NCBI GenBank assembly: GCA_026261815.1
Contig: JAMPIT010000493.1
Location: forward strand, 4,853,501 to 4,917,500
From: Monarcha castaneiventris obscurior
Taxonomy: Eukaryota > Chordata > Aves > Passeriformes > Monarchidae
DNA length: 64,000 bases
Direction of reading: 5' to 3'
Position 1 is the stretch's first letter. Each line of letters starts with the position of its first letter. The notes under the pieces are model-generated. The model saw only the letters and a program-made list of their open reading frames with translations. It searched no databases and was not told the DNA's origin. This document shows, one piece after another, positions 12,691-23,964 of the stretch. The position numbers and the translations under genes are program-made.

Positions 12691-14639
12691 GTGTGCAAGG
12701 TGGGCGACTGTAGGGAGGGAGGGGCTGTTGAGGGAGCTCTACCTCCTCACCACAGCCCTAGGGTGCAAATACTGCAGCTTTTCCAAACTCTTGGATTTGG
12801 GCTGGAAACTGCACTTCTGGGGCTGCAGCAGGTGTTGTCCCACGGGTTGGGGGGACCCTGGGAGGGCTCAGCAAGGAAGCATGTTCAGCTGCTGGGTCCT
12901 GATGGCCTCATGTGTGTATCCTTGTGCCAGGCCCGTTTTCCTCTCTTTTGGGAGCAGGGACATGTGAGCAGCATGCTGGGAGCCAGATGTGGCCTTTCTA
13001 GGAGCTCAGTTCTAGGGGCAGAGGGGGTCGGATGATTCCTGTGGCTCCTTCGGGCTGGCAAATGCCTGGGGAGGCAATGGGGGCTGCCTGTGGGACCCTC
13101 GTGCTGCCCAGGACAAGGGACAGCCACAGCGTCAGCAGCTGCTGGCCAGAGCTCGCTGCTCCAGGGATTACATTGATCCCCTCCAGCTGCCCTGCTGTGT
13201 GCTGAAGGATTTCTGAGTCTTACACGTGTTTTCCTTGCTAAATTGGAGGTCTTTGTGTCCATGGTGCAAGGGCCAGGTCAGCATTTGCTTTGATCCCTAA
13301 GATCTCAGCTGGGTCAGGGCAATTGTGTGGCTTGGCCTGTGTGTGGTGGGAAATCAGATGTAAATTGGGGTTTAAAAGTTTCTTTTGGAAATTGAGCTCT
13401 GTAAGGCAGCAGATTTAGGGCTACAATCCTGAACCTACTGATTGTCCTGATGGCTCTGCAGACTCTTCTTACAGTTTCTGGTCTGTTGTCAGCATTGTGG
13501 CTCCTACTCTTTTGGGTTCAGCACTTTTCCTCAGAAGCCAAAACTCAGCCTCTCTGGTGTGGTTTTCAACCCACAATTTGTTCTCTTCTCTCGGGTGGTC
13601 TCTGGTCCTGGTGGCAGCACAGAACTGGGCGATGCCATGCACCTGCCTCTCCCTGTGCCAGCTGCAGTGGGACCCTCATCGAGCGTGTTGGTCTTGGATG
13701 TGTGGCTGATCACCACCCCCTCCTCCTCCTCAGCTGCCACCACGTAACTGCTGTGCCATGGCAGTTCCAGCACTGCTCACCTCAGGAGCAGGGCTGTCAC
13801 CCTCCTGCCGCTGTCCCTTGTGGTGACATCCGAGGTGTGACAATGAAGGTTTGTGTCTCTCAGGAGCAGCCTCAGCAGCCCCACCCGATGCACCTTTGGG
13901 TCTGACACCCACCTCCCCGGCCTGGCAGCACCCATGGGTGCTGTCCCAGCGTGGGCAGGTGACAAAAGCCATTTTGCTCATCGGAATGAATCGCTGGCTG
14001 GGCTTCACACACCACCATGATTCCTCAGTGCCCCTGGCTCTAGAAATGGTCTTTCCTAAATGAAACCTCAGCAGGTCTCTGACGCACTCTCAGCTCTGCC
14101 CCTTTTGCAGCAGCTGAGATTTTTTTTTTAAGTGTTATTAATTTTTTTCCAGAGGATGATGGCAATTCCCTGGGGCTTGGTGCAACTTGGGTGTGAGGTT
14201 TGCTTCCCTGCAAATCGCAGCAGTGATGTGATGTTACTGGAGGTGCTCAGCCCATCCCAGTTTGGGGCTGGGATACCCTAGTGATGGATGTAGCAAACCA
14301 GCCTTGTTTGTTGCAAATCCATAGGGGTTTGATGGATGTCAATGTTCGTTAAGGTTTTGGTGGATCAGTTGAGCTGATTTGAGGTTTGGCAAGGAGAAAT
14401 AACAAAGCAAGAAGAAATCAAGTGCCACAGCGAGGAACAATGTGATTTTAGCTTTCCTTCATAAAGAAATAGGGCTCTGGAGGTCCTGGTCTGTGCAGGG
14501 GCATCCCCAAAGCTTTTGGGTGCCTGTGGCTGGGTGGTGAGTCGGGAGAAAAAAGGGAGAAAATTCATACAGGATCAGGTCAGAAGAGAAGAGAGACCCT
14601 GCGGGGGTCAGAGCTGGGTGCCAGAGCTGCCAGGGACAG
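12691..14639. other. Intergenic DNA upstream of FADS6
   Basis: No coding exon was recognised. The sequence is less GC-rich than its flanks, with a T-run at 14121-14130 and AT-rich segments around 14110-14160 and 14390-14470. It ends where CpG density rises toward the FADS6 promoter. Confidence 0.5.
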
Positions 14640-15458
14640 ATTTGGGGTGGCCTGGTCCCTGGAGGGTGTCCCTGGGCTCGGTGTCCCCCCGGCAGAGCGG
14701 AGGGTGCTGGGCGGCTCCATAGCAGCAGCAGTTTGGGCAGGCGGGCACAGGCAGCCCCTCCTTCCCGCAGCCTGCTCTTTGCTGTGGAAAAGGCCGATTT
14801 TCTCCCCAAAACGGCTCCCTCGTGGGACAGAAAACGTTTGCTCCCTCTCCCTGGCAGAAGCGAAACCCTATCCCTGTCCTCCGTGCTCCGCTTGGGTTTC
14901 TCAGGGCTATTCCTGGCTCTTGGCTCCTTCGCCTCCAGCATTTCCACTGCCTCTCTCCATCTTTTTTCCACTCCTTCCCTCCTCTGCTGCCGTCGCTTCC
15001 CTGTGCCCTCGCCGAGCGTCCTGCCCACGGCCCCGCTGCCGCGGCTGCTCCCCGAAATGGGCCACGAGGGCGGATTATTGCCGTCGCTAATCTGCATTCG
15101 CCCTCCCCCAGTCCTCCCCTGCTCCTCCCTTCTCCGAATCGCAGCTGCCCTGGTGCGCGGAGCCGCACGGGCTGCCCGGCCACCCTGCGATGGCCAGCGC
15201 CGGGACAGCCTCCGGGCCGGGGCTGGCGTGAGTAGGGGGCTGTGCTGGCCGGGGTGTCCGTGTCCTGGGGGGATGGGTGGCTCTCCGGCCGTCTCCTCTG
15301 GCTGCGTCCTCCTTGGATTGGTCATTTTTTTTCCCATCCCTGCCCTTCCCGTGTCCTTCGGCGGCAGCAGGAGCCGGGAAGCCCGTCCGCGGTGGGTCGG
15401 GGTGCTGGGGTTGGTGGTCTGTGGGTGACAGCCTGCGTGGCCTCTGCTCAGCAGGGAG
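14640..15458 (+). promoter_or_regulatory. FADS6: FADS6 CpG-rich promoter and 5' region
   Basis: GC- and CpG-rich sequence immediately upstream of the FADS6 start codon, densest at about 15000-15240. A good donor (GCGTGAGTAG, GT at 15228) and an acceptor-like CTCAGCAG at 15447-15454 suggest a short 5'UTR intron ending a few bases before the start codon. The transcription start cannot be placed from sequence alone. Long minus-strand open frames here are by-products of base composition. Confidence 0.55.
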
Positions 15459-15807
15459 ATGCCGCTGGAGGATGGGGACCCGGCAAGGCCGAGGGGACGG
15501 CAGGTCAACGGTGGGGTCAGCGCTACCCCCCGGCTCAGGGGGATGGGGGACCCCTCGCTCCGCGGCGCGACAGCACCCGGTGGCAGCAGGACGGAGGTGA
15601 TGGCAGAGGGCTGCGAGCCGGGGCCGGCACTGGGTGACGGGGACGCGACCCCCGGGGGAGCCCCACAGCGAGCAGGGCAGCACGAGGAAGCCCTGATGAC
15701 CGAGCTCTCGGAGCTGGTGCAGAAGGTGGTGAAGAGCAGCAGCTGGTGGGAGCGGCACGGCGTGGACATCAGCATCCTTGCCTGCAGCTTCCTCCTGCTC
15801 CCAGCAG
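15459..15807 (+). CDS. FADS6: FADS6 coding exon 1
   Basis: Start codon to donor GT at 15808, ending in phase 1. It encodes a low-complexity Gly/Pro/Ala N-terminus and then the conserved SSWWERHGVD segment (near residue 100) and the first hydrophobic stretch. An alternative start is ATG 15600. Confidence 0.85.
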
Positions 15808-18800
15808 GTAACCTGGCTCAGCCCCCCCAAACCACGGCCAGGGGGGTTCCCAGGGGTCCCACTGCCTCCTCGTGACTGCTTTGTGCTGGGAGCCTGTTGG
15901 CACCTTATGAGGTTGTAACAAAGCCACAAGAACTCCTTCGCCCCGTGACTTGGTGCACTCTGACCCCACAGCGGGTGACAGTGACAGCCAGGGTACAGCC
16001 TGGGCTGAGGGGACAGAGGTATCTGGGGGGTACAGCCTGGGCTGAGGGGATGGTGCCCAGGCAGATGTACACAGGGCAGGACAGGGGGTGATGTGTCCCA
16101 CCATGGGACAGGGAAACCATGGTGGTTTTAGGGGCAATGGCCCTGGCTGTGGTGGGTGCAGGGGAAAACGGTTGAGTATGGGTCTCTGGAGGCATGGCTG
16201 GAAAGCTGGGACCTTCCCTTGCTTTTAAACTCCTGGGGATGCTGAAATCCTGGCAGGGTCATGACATCAGGGGGATCCCACATCCCAGAGCTGTGGGGTG
16301 GGATCGGGCACCTGCAGCACCCATTGCCATCGTGGCTGGAAGTGGCCAAACCTTCAGCACAAGGGTGGCTGGTCCAGTCATGAGGGTGATGAGGAGGCAG
16401 ACTCTGACTTCTGTGGTTTAAATACCTGTAACTACAGCTGAAGAACAGGTTTAGGGCTGTGGCTGGCGTGTCTGGGTGTAGCAACACCTCCAGCCTGGCT
16501 CAGAGGGCTGCAGGACGTGTATGGCCGAGCTCCTGCCCGGCTGGTTTCTCCACAGGATTCTTGTGCCTGCGGTCAGCCCAGGCCATCCCTTTCCTGGTGG
16601 GCATCCTCACCCTCGGTGTGGTGCATCACACCCTGACCGTCAAGGGCAGCCACCTGGCCAGCCACAATGCCTTGACCGAGTCCAAATCCTGGGGCAAAGT
16701 GTGGGCTATCTTCTTCATTGAGGTGAGTGGGGCAGCCCCCAAAAACACCCCATCAGCGCCTTGCCGTGGTGGGGAATGTTTGGAATGGTGGGAATGGTTT
16801 CTAGTGCTTAACTCTTAAAAGTCCATTTCCAGACTGGTTTGGGGTCTGTGGGGTGCAGAGCATCTCCCCACGGTGCTTTGTTATGGTTCCAGAACAGCTT
16901 CTCGGGTTCCTCCCACACAAACCCAAGCCAGGCAGTGCCCAATCCTGGCACCACAACTTCTCTCTCTTCCCTCCCAGCTCTGCTCAGCTTTCACAGTCGA
17001 GCAGGCCACCTACAACCATGTGAAGATCCACCACGGCTACACCAACGTCATCGGCCTAGGGGACTCCAGCACCTGGAAACTTCCTTTCCTGAACCGCTAC
17101 GTTTACATGTTCATCGCGCCTCTCGCAGTGCCCATCCTAACCCCTCTGGTTGCACTTGGTACGTGTCCCAGGCATCTTGGGACAGGGTGCTGGGTGCAGG
17201 GAGCTTGTGACTGCCCAGGTCTCACCCCACCCGAGGGTCCCGCTTTGTTTGGAGGCATCACATTAACTACACCAGCCCCTGGGCTGCAGGAAAGGCAGGA
17301 GATGCTGCACTTGCCCTGGGGACCCCATCTGCTGCATCTGTTTTCTGTTGATGCTGAGAAAACCCTTCACCATTTCCTCTGCTGGATGTTGAAATCTCTG
17401 GCACAACCCATCATGAGCCTGAAGGGCCCCAAATCCTTTCTCCGTTAACTCAGATCTGTGGCCATAATGGGTGTCACACGTGGGTCTCAGGTTGATCAGG
17501 GCATCTCACGGGGTGTTCGATGGCCGTGTATGGGGTAGAGGTGTGGGGGGTGGGGGCCAAACATAAAGAGCTTGGGCAGGAAAGGTGGTGGCTCCAGGAA
17601 AATAATGGTGCCAGGAAACAATCAGGGAGAAGAGCCCAGAAAGCAGTAAGAGGCTGGGTAAGCAAAGCCCTCCAAGCTGCACGACCCAGCTCTGGGCAGT
17701 GCCAAATGCACGGACAATGACTTGGCAAATTGTAAGAAATGAAGATGCATCCAAGTCCCCTGAGTGATGATGCACAGCTGGATCTGCTGCTCTGGGGAGG
17801 CTCTCAGACCCAAACCCCAGCAGTTCTGTAGGGTTTGGGCCAACCTAGGAGGATGGGGAAAGTGAGTTCATGGGCTGGGCTGGGCTGTGGGGCTATTGGC
17901 ACACTGGGCAGCTTGGCTGCTGGAGCAGTAGTGCTGGTAGGGAAACATCAACACCTCTCCTATGTGCTGCCTCCTCTTCCTTGTGCAGATTTATTGAGGA
18001 ATGTGGAGTGGAAAGCAGCTCTCCGGACCCTCTGCTGCATGTTTCTGGGGTTTTACTGCCATTACTGGCTCCTGCTCCATGTCTCAGGCTTCCAGTCGCC
18101 GTGGTCTGCCCTGCTCTGCATGCTGCTCACCCGCTCCCTCCTGGCCCATCCCTACATCCATGTCAACATATTCCAGGTAGAGACCTGAAGCTTCAAGGTA
18201 TTCCAACAGTGCTGGAGACAGGCCAGCCACCACCCAGGGGTGGTGACAAAGCCCTGATGCTGCTGGCTGAGCTTGTGTCACCTTAAGGCGAGTGGGTTCA
18301 GTTGTCACGTGCCTTGTGCTGATGTTGTCACCGGGAGGATCAGGTTGGTGGTGCTGGGTGGAAAGTGGTGGTCCTTGGAAAATGTCAGGGCAGATGAGTG
18401 CAAAGGGTGTGAGGATGATATCCTCTGCAGTGGCTGGCAGGATTAGGAGGGCTGATGTGGGTTTCAGGTAGTGTTATAGGCCCTGGGATGGGGAGAGGCT
18501 GGTGGCTCTAAGTGTGGATGTGTTGGGGGAACAGAGCTTGGGAGCTCCTTGGTGGCTCCATGGACAGACAAACACAAGATGGAGTGACTTTAGGGACAAA
18601 CCCAGCTCTGGGGCTGGCAGAGAGACCCCAAAATGTGGCTCTTCATGCCCACACAGAGGCAGAGCTGCCATTGGCTCTGCTGGGAAGAGACTGGGGAGGT
18701 GACGGGAGCCACAGGGTGCCCACCCTGCCTCTCCCACAGCACATCGGCCTCCCCATGTTCGCGGCCGACCGCAAACCCAAGCGAATCCACCTCATGAGCC

Positions 18801-19973
18801 TGGGTGTCCTCAACCTGCCCCGCAACGCCCTCCTCGACTGGTCCTTCGGCCACTCGCTCATCAGCTGCCACGTGGAGCATCACCTCTTCCCCAGCCTCTC
18901 TGACAACATGTGCCTGAAGGTGAGACGACCCCACAGGGTGGCTGAGAGTGCTGGGAGGTAACATGGGGACGAGACATCCACCACCTCCCGTCCCCACTGC
19001 CAGACCTGTCTGTGCTGCTCCTTCCCGTGTTGGAAACCACTCACTGCTTTGCAACAGCCCCTAGCCCCGCTCCTGCTATCCCACTCCAGTTTCTCCTGGG
19101 TTTCTGCTCCCTGCCCCTTCTCCTGGTCCCAATTCCAGCCTGCAGAAGCCTTTCAGCAGTCCAGGATCCTCCCAGTGCTGGAAAGTATCCCCAGCACTGC
19201 ACAGTTTTTGGTTCAGACAACATCCAGGCAAACCTCTTATCACTTTGGTCATGCCCTTACTTGCTGCTCTGAGGTGTGAGGTGTGTTTAAAACGTGGGCT
19301 CTGAGCACTGCCTCGGCTGGAGGGGATCCCAAGACAGGTCCATACACTGCCCTTCAGCACAGGATCGCCACTCGCTTAATGCTGTGCCCTTGTTTTCAGT
19401 GCCTTTTGCTCAAGCTCACGGGGCTGGCAGAACCTACCTCCCCCAAAGGGGCGTTGCAGGGAAGGGGGTATTTAAGTCTGTGGCAATCTCCCAGTCCCAT
19501 TACCGAGCTGGCTGTGTGGGCACGTGGGGATAACAATGGGTGTGAACGATGGGCATTCGTGGCTGGCTCTCATTAGAAGCCTCATTAGGGCATCTCTCCT
19601 AATTCAGAGCCCTACCAAGGCATTTTGCCAGGGTGAACTCCCTGTGATGCTGCAAATGGAAACCACCTTCCTCTTAATATTCACAGCAAAGATATTACAG
19701 CTGGTGCTGCCTGCTCCAGCCCAGCTTTGGGCATGTGGGATGGGTTTTCTGGGCACGTTTCAGGCACCGTGTGTAAACACCAGGGCATCCTGCACAGAGG
19801 TGATGCTGCCTTTGCCTTTGCAGATCAAACCCATCGTCTCCCAGTACCTGAAGCAGAAGAAGCTGCCCTACAACGAGGACACCTACAGCTCCAGGCTCCA
19901 GCTCTTCCTCCAGAGATATGAGGAGCTGATGGTCCACGCTCCCCCCATAACGGAGTTAGTGGGCATCCAGTGA
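15459..19973 (+). CDS. FADS6: FADS6, fatty acid desaturase domain protein 6 (six coding exons)
   Basis: Joined exons 15459-15807, 16556-16722, 16978-17158, 17989-18176, 18740-18919 and 19824-19973 give one 404-residue frame, with all introns GT..AG. The protein is an ER-type membrane fatty-acid desaturase homologue. Three histidine clusters expected to bind a di-iron centre are visible: HLASH (149-153), HVKIHH (186-191) and HVEHH (339-343). Hydrophobic stretches lie between them. Unlike FADS1-3 there is no N-terminal cytochrome b5 domain, which is normal for FADS6; its substrate is not established in any species that I know. The C-terminus (PPITELVGIQ) matches the mammalian family closely. 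The first 47 residues precede a second in-frame ATG (15600) with a better Kozak context that would give 357 residues, close to the mammalian length. Introns hold nothing recognised except a 37-bp-spaced duplication at about 15992-16050. No clear poly(A) signal was found downstream. FDXR follows in the same orientation. Confidence 0.95.
16556..16722 (+). CDS. FADS6: FADS6 coding exon 2
   Basis: Acceptor CACAG before 16556, donor GTGAGT at 16723, ends in phase 0. It encodes residues 117-172 with LTVKGSHLASH, the first histidine box. Confidence 0.95.
16978..17158 (+). CDS. FADS6: FADS6 coding exon 3
   Basis: Acceptor CTCCCAG before 16978, donor GTACGT at 17159, ends in phase 1. It holds the second histidine box HVKIHH (186-191), the conserved GLGDSSTWKLP and a membrane segment. 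Confidence 0.95.
17989..18176 (+). CDS. FADS6: FADS6 coding exon 4
   Basis: Acceptor TTGTGCAG before 17989, donor GTAGAG at 18177. It encodes residues 233-295, two hydrophobic membrane stretches and the conserved SLLAHPYIHVNIFQ. Confidence 0.95.
18740..18919 (+). CDS. FADS6: FADS6 coding exon 5
   Basis: Acceptor CCCACAG before 18740, donor GTGAGA at 18920. It encodes residues 296-355 with the third histidine box HVEHH (339-343). Confidence 0.95.
19824..19973 (+). CDS. FADS6: FADS6 coding exon 6 with stop
   Basis: Acceptor CTTTGCAG before 19824; TGA stop at 19971-19973. It encodes the conserved tail LPYNEDTYSSRLQLF...PPITELVGIQ. Confidence 0.95.
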   Translation: MKPIVSQYLKQKKLPYNEDTYSSRLQLFLQRYEELMVHAPPITELVGIQ

Positions 19974-22685
19974 GGACCGTGGGGGCCGCAGCACTCGAGG
20001 GGCTGTTTCCTGCAGGGACATGCAGCAGGGATGGTTTTAGCAAGACCAACACTTCCATGAAGCCACGGCATAGGAAACAGCCCTCCCTGAAGTCTTGCTT
20101 TTGGCTAGAAAACTGTGCACAGAGCCACTGCAGGGGGAGAGCCAGGTGGTGCAACACCAGGGACGGAAAAATCGGTCCACAGTTATTCCCAGCCAGGGCT
20201 CAGTTTTATCCACTCTGCTTTCACACCTGGGGAGAGGAAACCTCCCCCATCCCTGGGGGATGCGGCACCACATCCAGGACATCCAGAACTGAGAAGCACC
20301 AGGATCTGTAGGATGGAGCTGTAGCAGTGTGGTCGGGATCTCAGGGAAGGGGTGGATGGTGGAGAGGGGGTTGTGTCACTGCTGCTTGTGCTTTGCCTGA
20401 CTTTGGGCTAAATCAGTCCCTTCTAGGAACAAAGATTTGGCAAATTCAGCCTTAACACTTCGGGGTGGATTTCCTTTATCGTTGGGTTTTGTTGCTGGAG
20501 GAAGTCTTACTGGTATCCTGTGGTGCCCAGGGTGGGACTGGGGGACAGACCCTCACCCCATGGAGGGTGTCTGTATTGGGGTGCCGGAGGTGATCCCAGA
20601 CCTGGTCATTGCTGTGGCAAGGATTTATCAGGGCAGTCATTTGCCAGAGGCAGGCAGGTGTCCAGGGCTTGGGAGACTTTCCCTGTTTAGGGAGGGTTAA
20701 CTTTGCCCCCTGTGCTGCTGCGAGGGGCTGGGATGCTCACGTGGCCAGTTCCAACCTCCTCTGGGAAGCTGTGTCTGGCTTTACCAGGGTGCTCTGCTGT
20801 CCCAGACCCACAAGACTGATGACAAAGTCCACCCCAGTGTCAGGTGGGGAGCTGGCAGCAGAAAGGGCAGATGGCCAGACTGGGACCGGTGTGGCTTTGC
20901 TCTGGGCCTGGGGTTTTGCTCCCTGATTTGAGCTGTCCTCCCATCAGGGCTGGACCCCCTCAGTCCCACCATGTGGATTTATAAGGCTGAACAGACAAAT
21001 GTGTCCCAAGGCACAGGGATGCTCTGCCTGGTCCTGACCCATGGCAGGGTGATTGTTGCAGCACACAGTCCATGGTGCTTTACCCCGCTTCTCCTCCACC
21101 AAGTCCAGGAACATCCTCAGATGCACTGGAGAAGTGTCCCTGTGATGTGAGGCTGGCACTGGCATCCCTGTGTAGATGATCCAGACTCAGGACAAGGAAA
21201 AGTGGCCCTGGATCCATCCAGCGTGACCCCCTTGGCATCAGAAATGTTGAATTATTGATTTATGCCGGGCTGGGGGCCAGGGGATGCTGATGCACTGATC
21301 TGGTGGCATTGCCACCTCTATCCAGGCCCACGTGGGCCATCGATCCAGGACATTATGAAACATCCAAAGGGCAGATTCTCATCTTTTGAGCATGGGTCAG
21401 GCTGGGTCTGTAGGTAGGGGAGCAGCTGGACGTGTTTGGCCAGACTAAATGGCCTGAATGCTCCCGGGGATCAAAGACCCTCCCCAGAAGTGCCTCCCTG
21501 ATCAATCTCTCAGCTGAGCATCAGAGATAAATTAAGATAAACGTGACGAATTCTCAGCATTCCCAGCTCCAGTGAGGGGGTGAGGGCCATTAGAGGTGCT
21601 TTTGGGTCAGGCAGGGTAATCTCAACCTCACGTGTTCCCGTTTGAGGGCACAATATGCTCTTTTGCCCTTTCCTGCTGCAAAGAGATCAGCCCCAAGTTG
21701 TCCCAAGCACGGGTGGGAGCAGCAGCCCTTTTCCCAGCTGGATTTTATGGATGTTGTTTAACGCAGTGCCATCTAAAGGCGAGCGTTTGCAGGTCCCTCA
21801 GCCAGCGGGAGACGGCCTGTGGTTTGGGAAACGGGTGGATTATTCCCTGCCAGAACTGGTGGATACAGAAGTTAGTGGGGTAAAGGGAGAATCCTGGGAA
21901 AAAGGAGGATTCTGACTCCTGTGCTTGGAGCCCTCCAAATTTAAGCTTTCGTGGATGACCTCTGTGGTAATATTTGGAGCCTTCAGCCTTGCCTCTCTGG
22001 GCAGGGGGTCGATGACTGCTGTGCTGACCTGAGGATGAGGGTTTGGAGCCGTCGGGATTCCTGGTCCTCGCCACAACCCCGCTGAAGGAGCGGGTGCAGA
22101 AGGAGGCACAGCTGCCATTCTCAGCGTGCCTTTGCAGAAAGCCATCAGCTTATTTTCAAGACCAGGAGAAAGCAGTGTGGGTTTTATGACCCGTATTACA
22201 ACCGGCTCCTGGCTGTAAACTCCTCATGGTCTTAATTGCATTTAAAAAGGCCTGTGAAGCACTCACTCGCCTGCGTGCTCTGGCATCTGGCCAGCTTTAA
22301 ACGCCTGCTGGGCCCGCTGAGCTGATATTTCTGGCTGGGGCATTGTGCAGGGGCTGAACCGAGATGGGATGTGGTGCTCCGGCACGGGAGGTGTGAGCAT
22401 CAGCATTTGAAACGAGCTGAGTGATGGGGATTAAGGAGGAAATAAATCAGAGACCATGGGGGGACGCTGGGCCAGGAGTTCTGTCAGCATCATTTATCTG
22501 CTCTCTCTGGCGTTAATGTTTGACCCCTTATCGAAGGATGCTGTGGGTTTCTCCTGGCAAGCGCATGGTTAAAATCAGTCCGGGCTTCGGTTTCCCTCGG
22601 TAGACCTCGGCAGCTGGTCGCTTTTTGGGTGATAAAGGGGCGCAGGCAATTAGCAGCATCAGCGACGATCCGCCTAGGACGTCTC
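19974..22685. other. FADS6-FDXR intergenic region and FADS6 3'UTR
   Basis: The first part must contain the FADS6 3'UTR, but no nearby AATAAA or ATTAAA defines its end; the first AATAAA is at about 22441. AT-richer, possibly regulatory patches occur at about 21500-21560 and 22170-22520. No other exon or repeat family was recognised. Confidence 0.5.
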
Positions 22686-22935
22686 ACCATAGAGAGCGGC
22701 GGTGCGAACGGCCGCCACACGGCCCCTCCCTCCCCGTCTCTATGGTATCGCCTCGTTTCCGGTTAGCCGCTGTGGTAGCGGCGAGCTGCCATTGGCTGTC
22801 GGCGCGGGGGCGGGGCCAGGCGGCGGCGGGTGGGCGGGTTTATGCTAAGCAAGGCGCTGTGCTGCCTCACGATTGGTCAGCGGAGAGGAGGGGCGGGGCC
22901 GCACAGTAGAGGGGCGGGGCCGGGCGGCGGCAGCG
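22686..22935 (+). promoter_or_regulatory. FDXR: FDXR upstream promoter cluster (CCAAT and GC boxes)
   Basis: A CpG-dense block holds a CCAAT-type site in ATTGG orientation at 22790-22794, a second at 22873-22877, and three GGGGCGGGG GC boxes near 22808, 22890 and 22911. It also carries a 10-bp inverted repeat (ACCATAGAGA at 22686-22695 and TCTCTATGGT at 22737-22746). This is typical housekeeping promoter content, but it sits about 1 kb from the FDXR ATG, with a minisatellite between. It could instead drive another transcript, or an upstream non-coding FDXR exon. Confidence 0.6.
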
Positions 22936-22953
22936 GAGCCCGGCTCGGGGGGG

Positions 22954-23700
22954 CACGTGTGCGGGGGGAGCGGGATAACCGGGATAACCGGGGCTGTGGG
23001 CCTGGGGGGGGCACGTGTGACCGGGATAACCGGGATAACCGGGGCTGTGGGCCCGGGGGGGGCACGTGTGCGGGGGGAGCGGGATAACCGGGATAACCGG
23101 GATCACCGGGATAACCGGGGCTGTGGGCCCGGGGGGGGCACGTGTGCGGGGGGAGCGGGATAACCGGGATAACCGGGATCACCGGGATAACCGGGGCTGT
23201 GGGCCCGGGGGGGGCACGTGTGACCGGGATAACCGGGATAACCGGGGCTGTGGGCCCGGGGGGGGCACGTGTGACCGGGATAACCGGGATAACCGGGGCT
23301 GTGGGCCCGGGGGGACACGTGTGCGGGGGGAGCGGGATAACCGGGATAACCGGGGCTGTGGGCCCGGGGGGGCACGTGTGCGGGGGGAGCGGGATAACCG
23401 GGATAACCGGGATAACCGGGGCTGTGGGCCCGGGGGGAGAGCGGGCCGGGACCGGGATAACCGGGATAACCGGGATAACCGGGATAACCGGGGCTGTGGG
23501 CCTGGGGGGGCACGTGTGCGGGGGGAGAGCGGGCCGGGACCGGGATAACCGGGGAGCCGGGACCGGGATAACCGGGGGGAGCCGGGGCTGTGGGCCCGGG
23601 GGGAGCGGGCCGGGACCGGGATAACCGGGGAGCCGGGACCGGGATAACCGGGGAGCCGGGACCGGGATAACCGGGGGGAGCCGGGGCTGTGGGCCCGGGG
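22954..23700. repeat. G-rich compound minisatellite with nine E-boxes
   Basis: A nested tandem array. The small unit CCGGGATAA is repeated in runs of two to four, and these runs are joined by GGGGCTGTGGGCCCGGGG and a CACGTGTG block into units of about 50-76 bp. I count about 28 copies of GGGATAACC and nine CACGTG hexamers (starting 22954, 23012, 23063, 23139, 23215, 23266, 23316, 23373, 23511). The last part (23520-23700) switches to GGGAGCCGGGACC-type units and has no E-box. G-runs lie on the plus strand throughout. The long minus-strand frame with PVIPVIPV repeats is an artefact of the array. Confidence 0.93.
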
Positions 23701-23933
23701 GGCTGCGAGAACCGCTCCCCGCGGGCCCGTGCACCAGCCCAGGGGGGAGCGAGAGGCAGGGGGCCCCCGGTGGCGGGGTCGGGGGTCTCGGTTCTGGCAC
23801 TCTGGAGCAGCTGACACCCCTCCGGGCCCCCGGCACCGCCAAGGCCGCTGTCGCTGACCTCGGGGCGTTTCCGCCTGCCCGGGTGCGGCACACAAACCCC
23901 GGCCCCGCTCTGATCCGCTGCTGCGCTGCGGCG
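23701..23933 (+). promoter_or_regulatory. FDXR: FDXR proximal 5' region
   Basis: Unique CpG-rich sequence between the minisatellite and the FDXR start codon, likely containing the transcription start and the short 5'UTR. No TATA box is visible. The exact start cannot be set from sequence alone. Confidence 0.5.
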
Positions 23934-23964
23934 ATGGCCGGCGGCAGGGGCCGAGCCCCGCTGG
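23934..23964 (+). CDS. FDXR: FDXR coding exon 1
   Basis: ATG in context GCGATGG; donor GTGGGT at 23965, phase 1. It encodes the start of the mitochondrial presequence. The phase fits exon 2 exactly, which supports this 31-nt exon. Confidence 0.85.

Noticed and set aside
14459..15775. 438-codon minus-strand open frame
   Set aside because: Antisense shadow of the FADS6 promoter and first exon in GC-rich DNA.
21427..21474. Possible CR1-type LINE fragment (CCAGACTAAATGGCC region)
   Set aside because: The resemblance to CR1 3' ends is too short and loose to support by eye; a repeat-library search would be needed.
22970..23700. Possible CRISPR-like array from regular repeats near FDXR
   Set aside because: The units are contiguous and nested with no unique spacers, and this is a vertebrate chromosome; it is a minisatellite.
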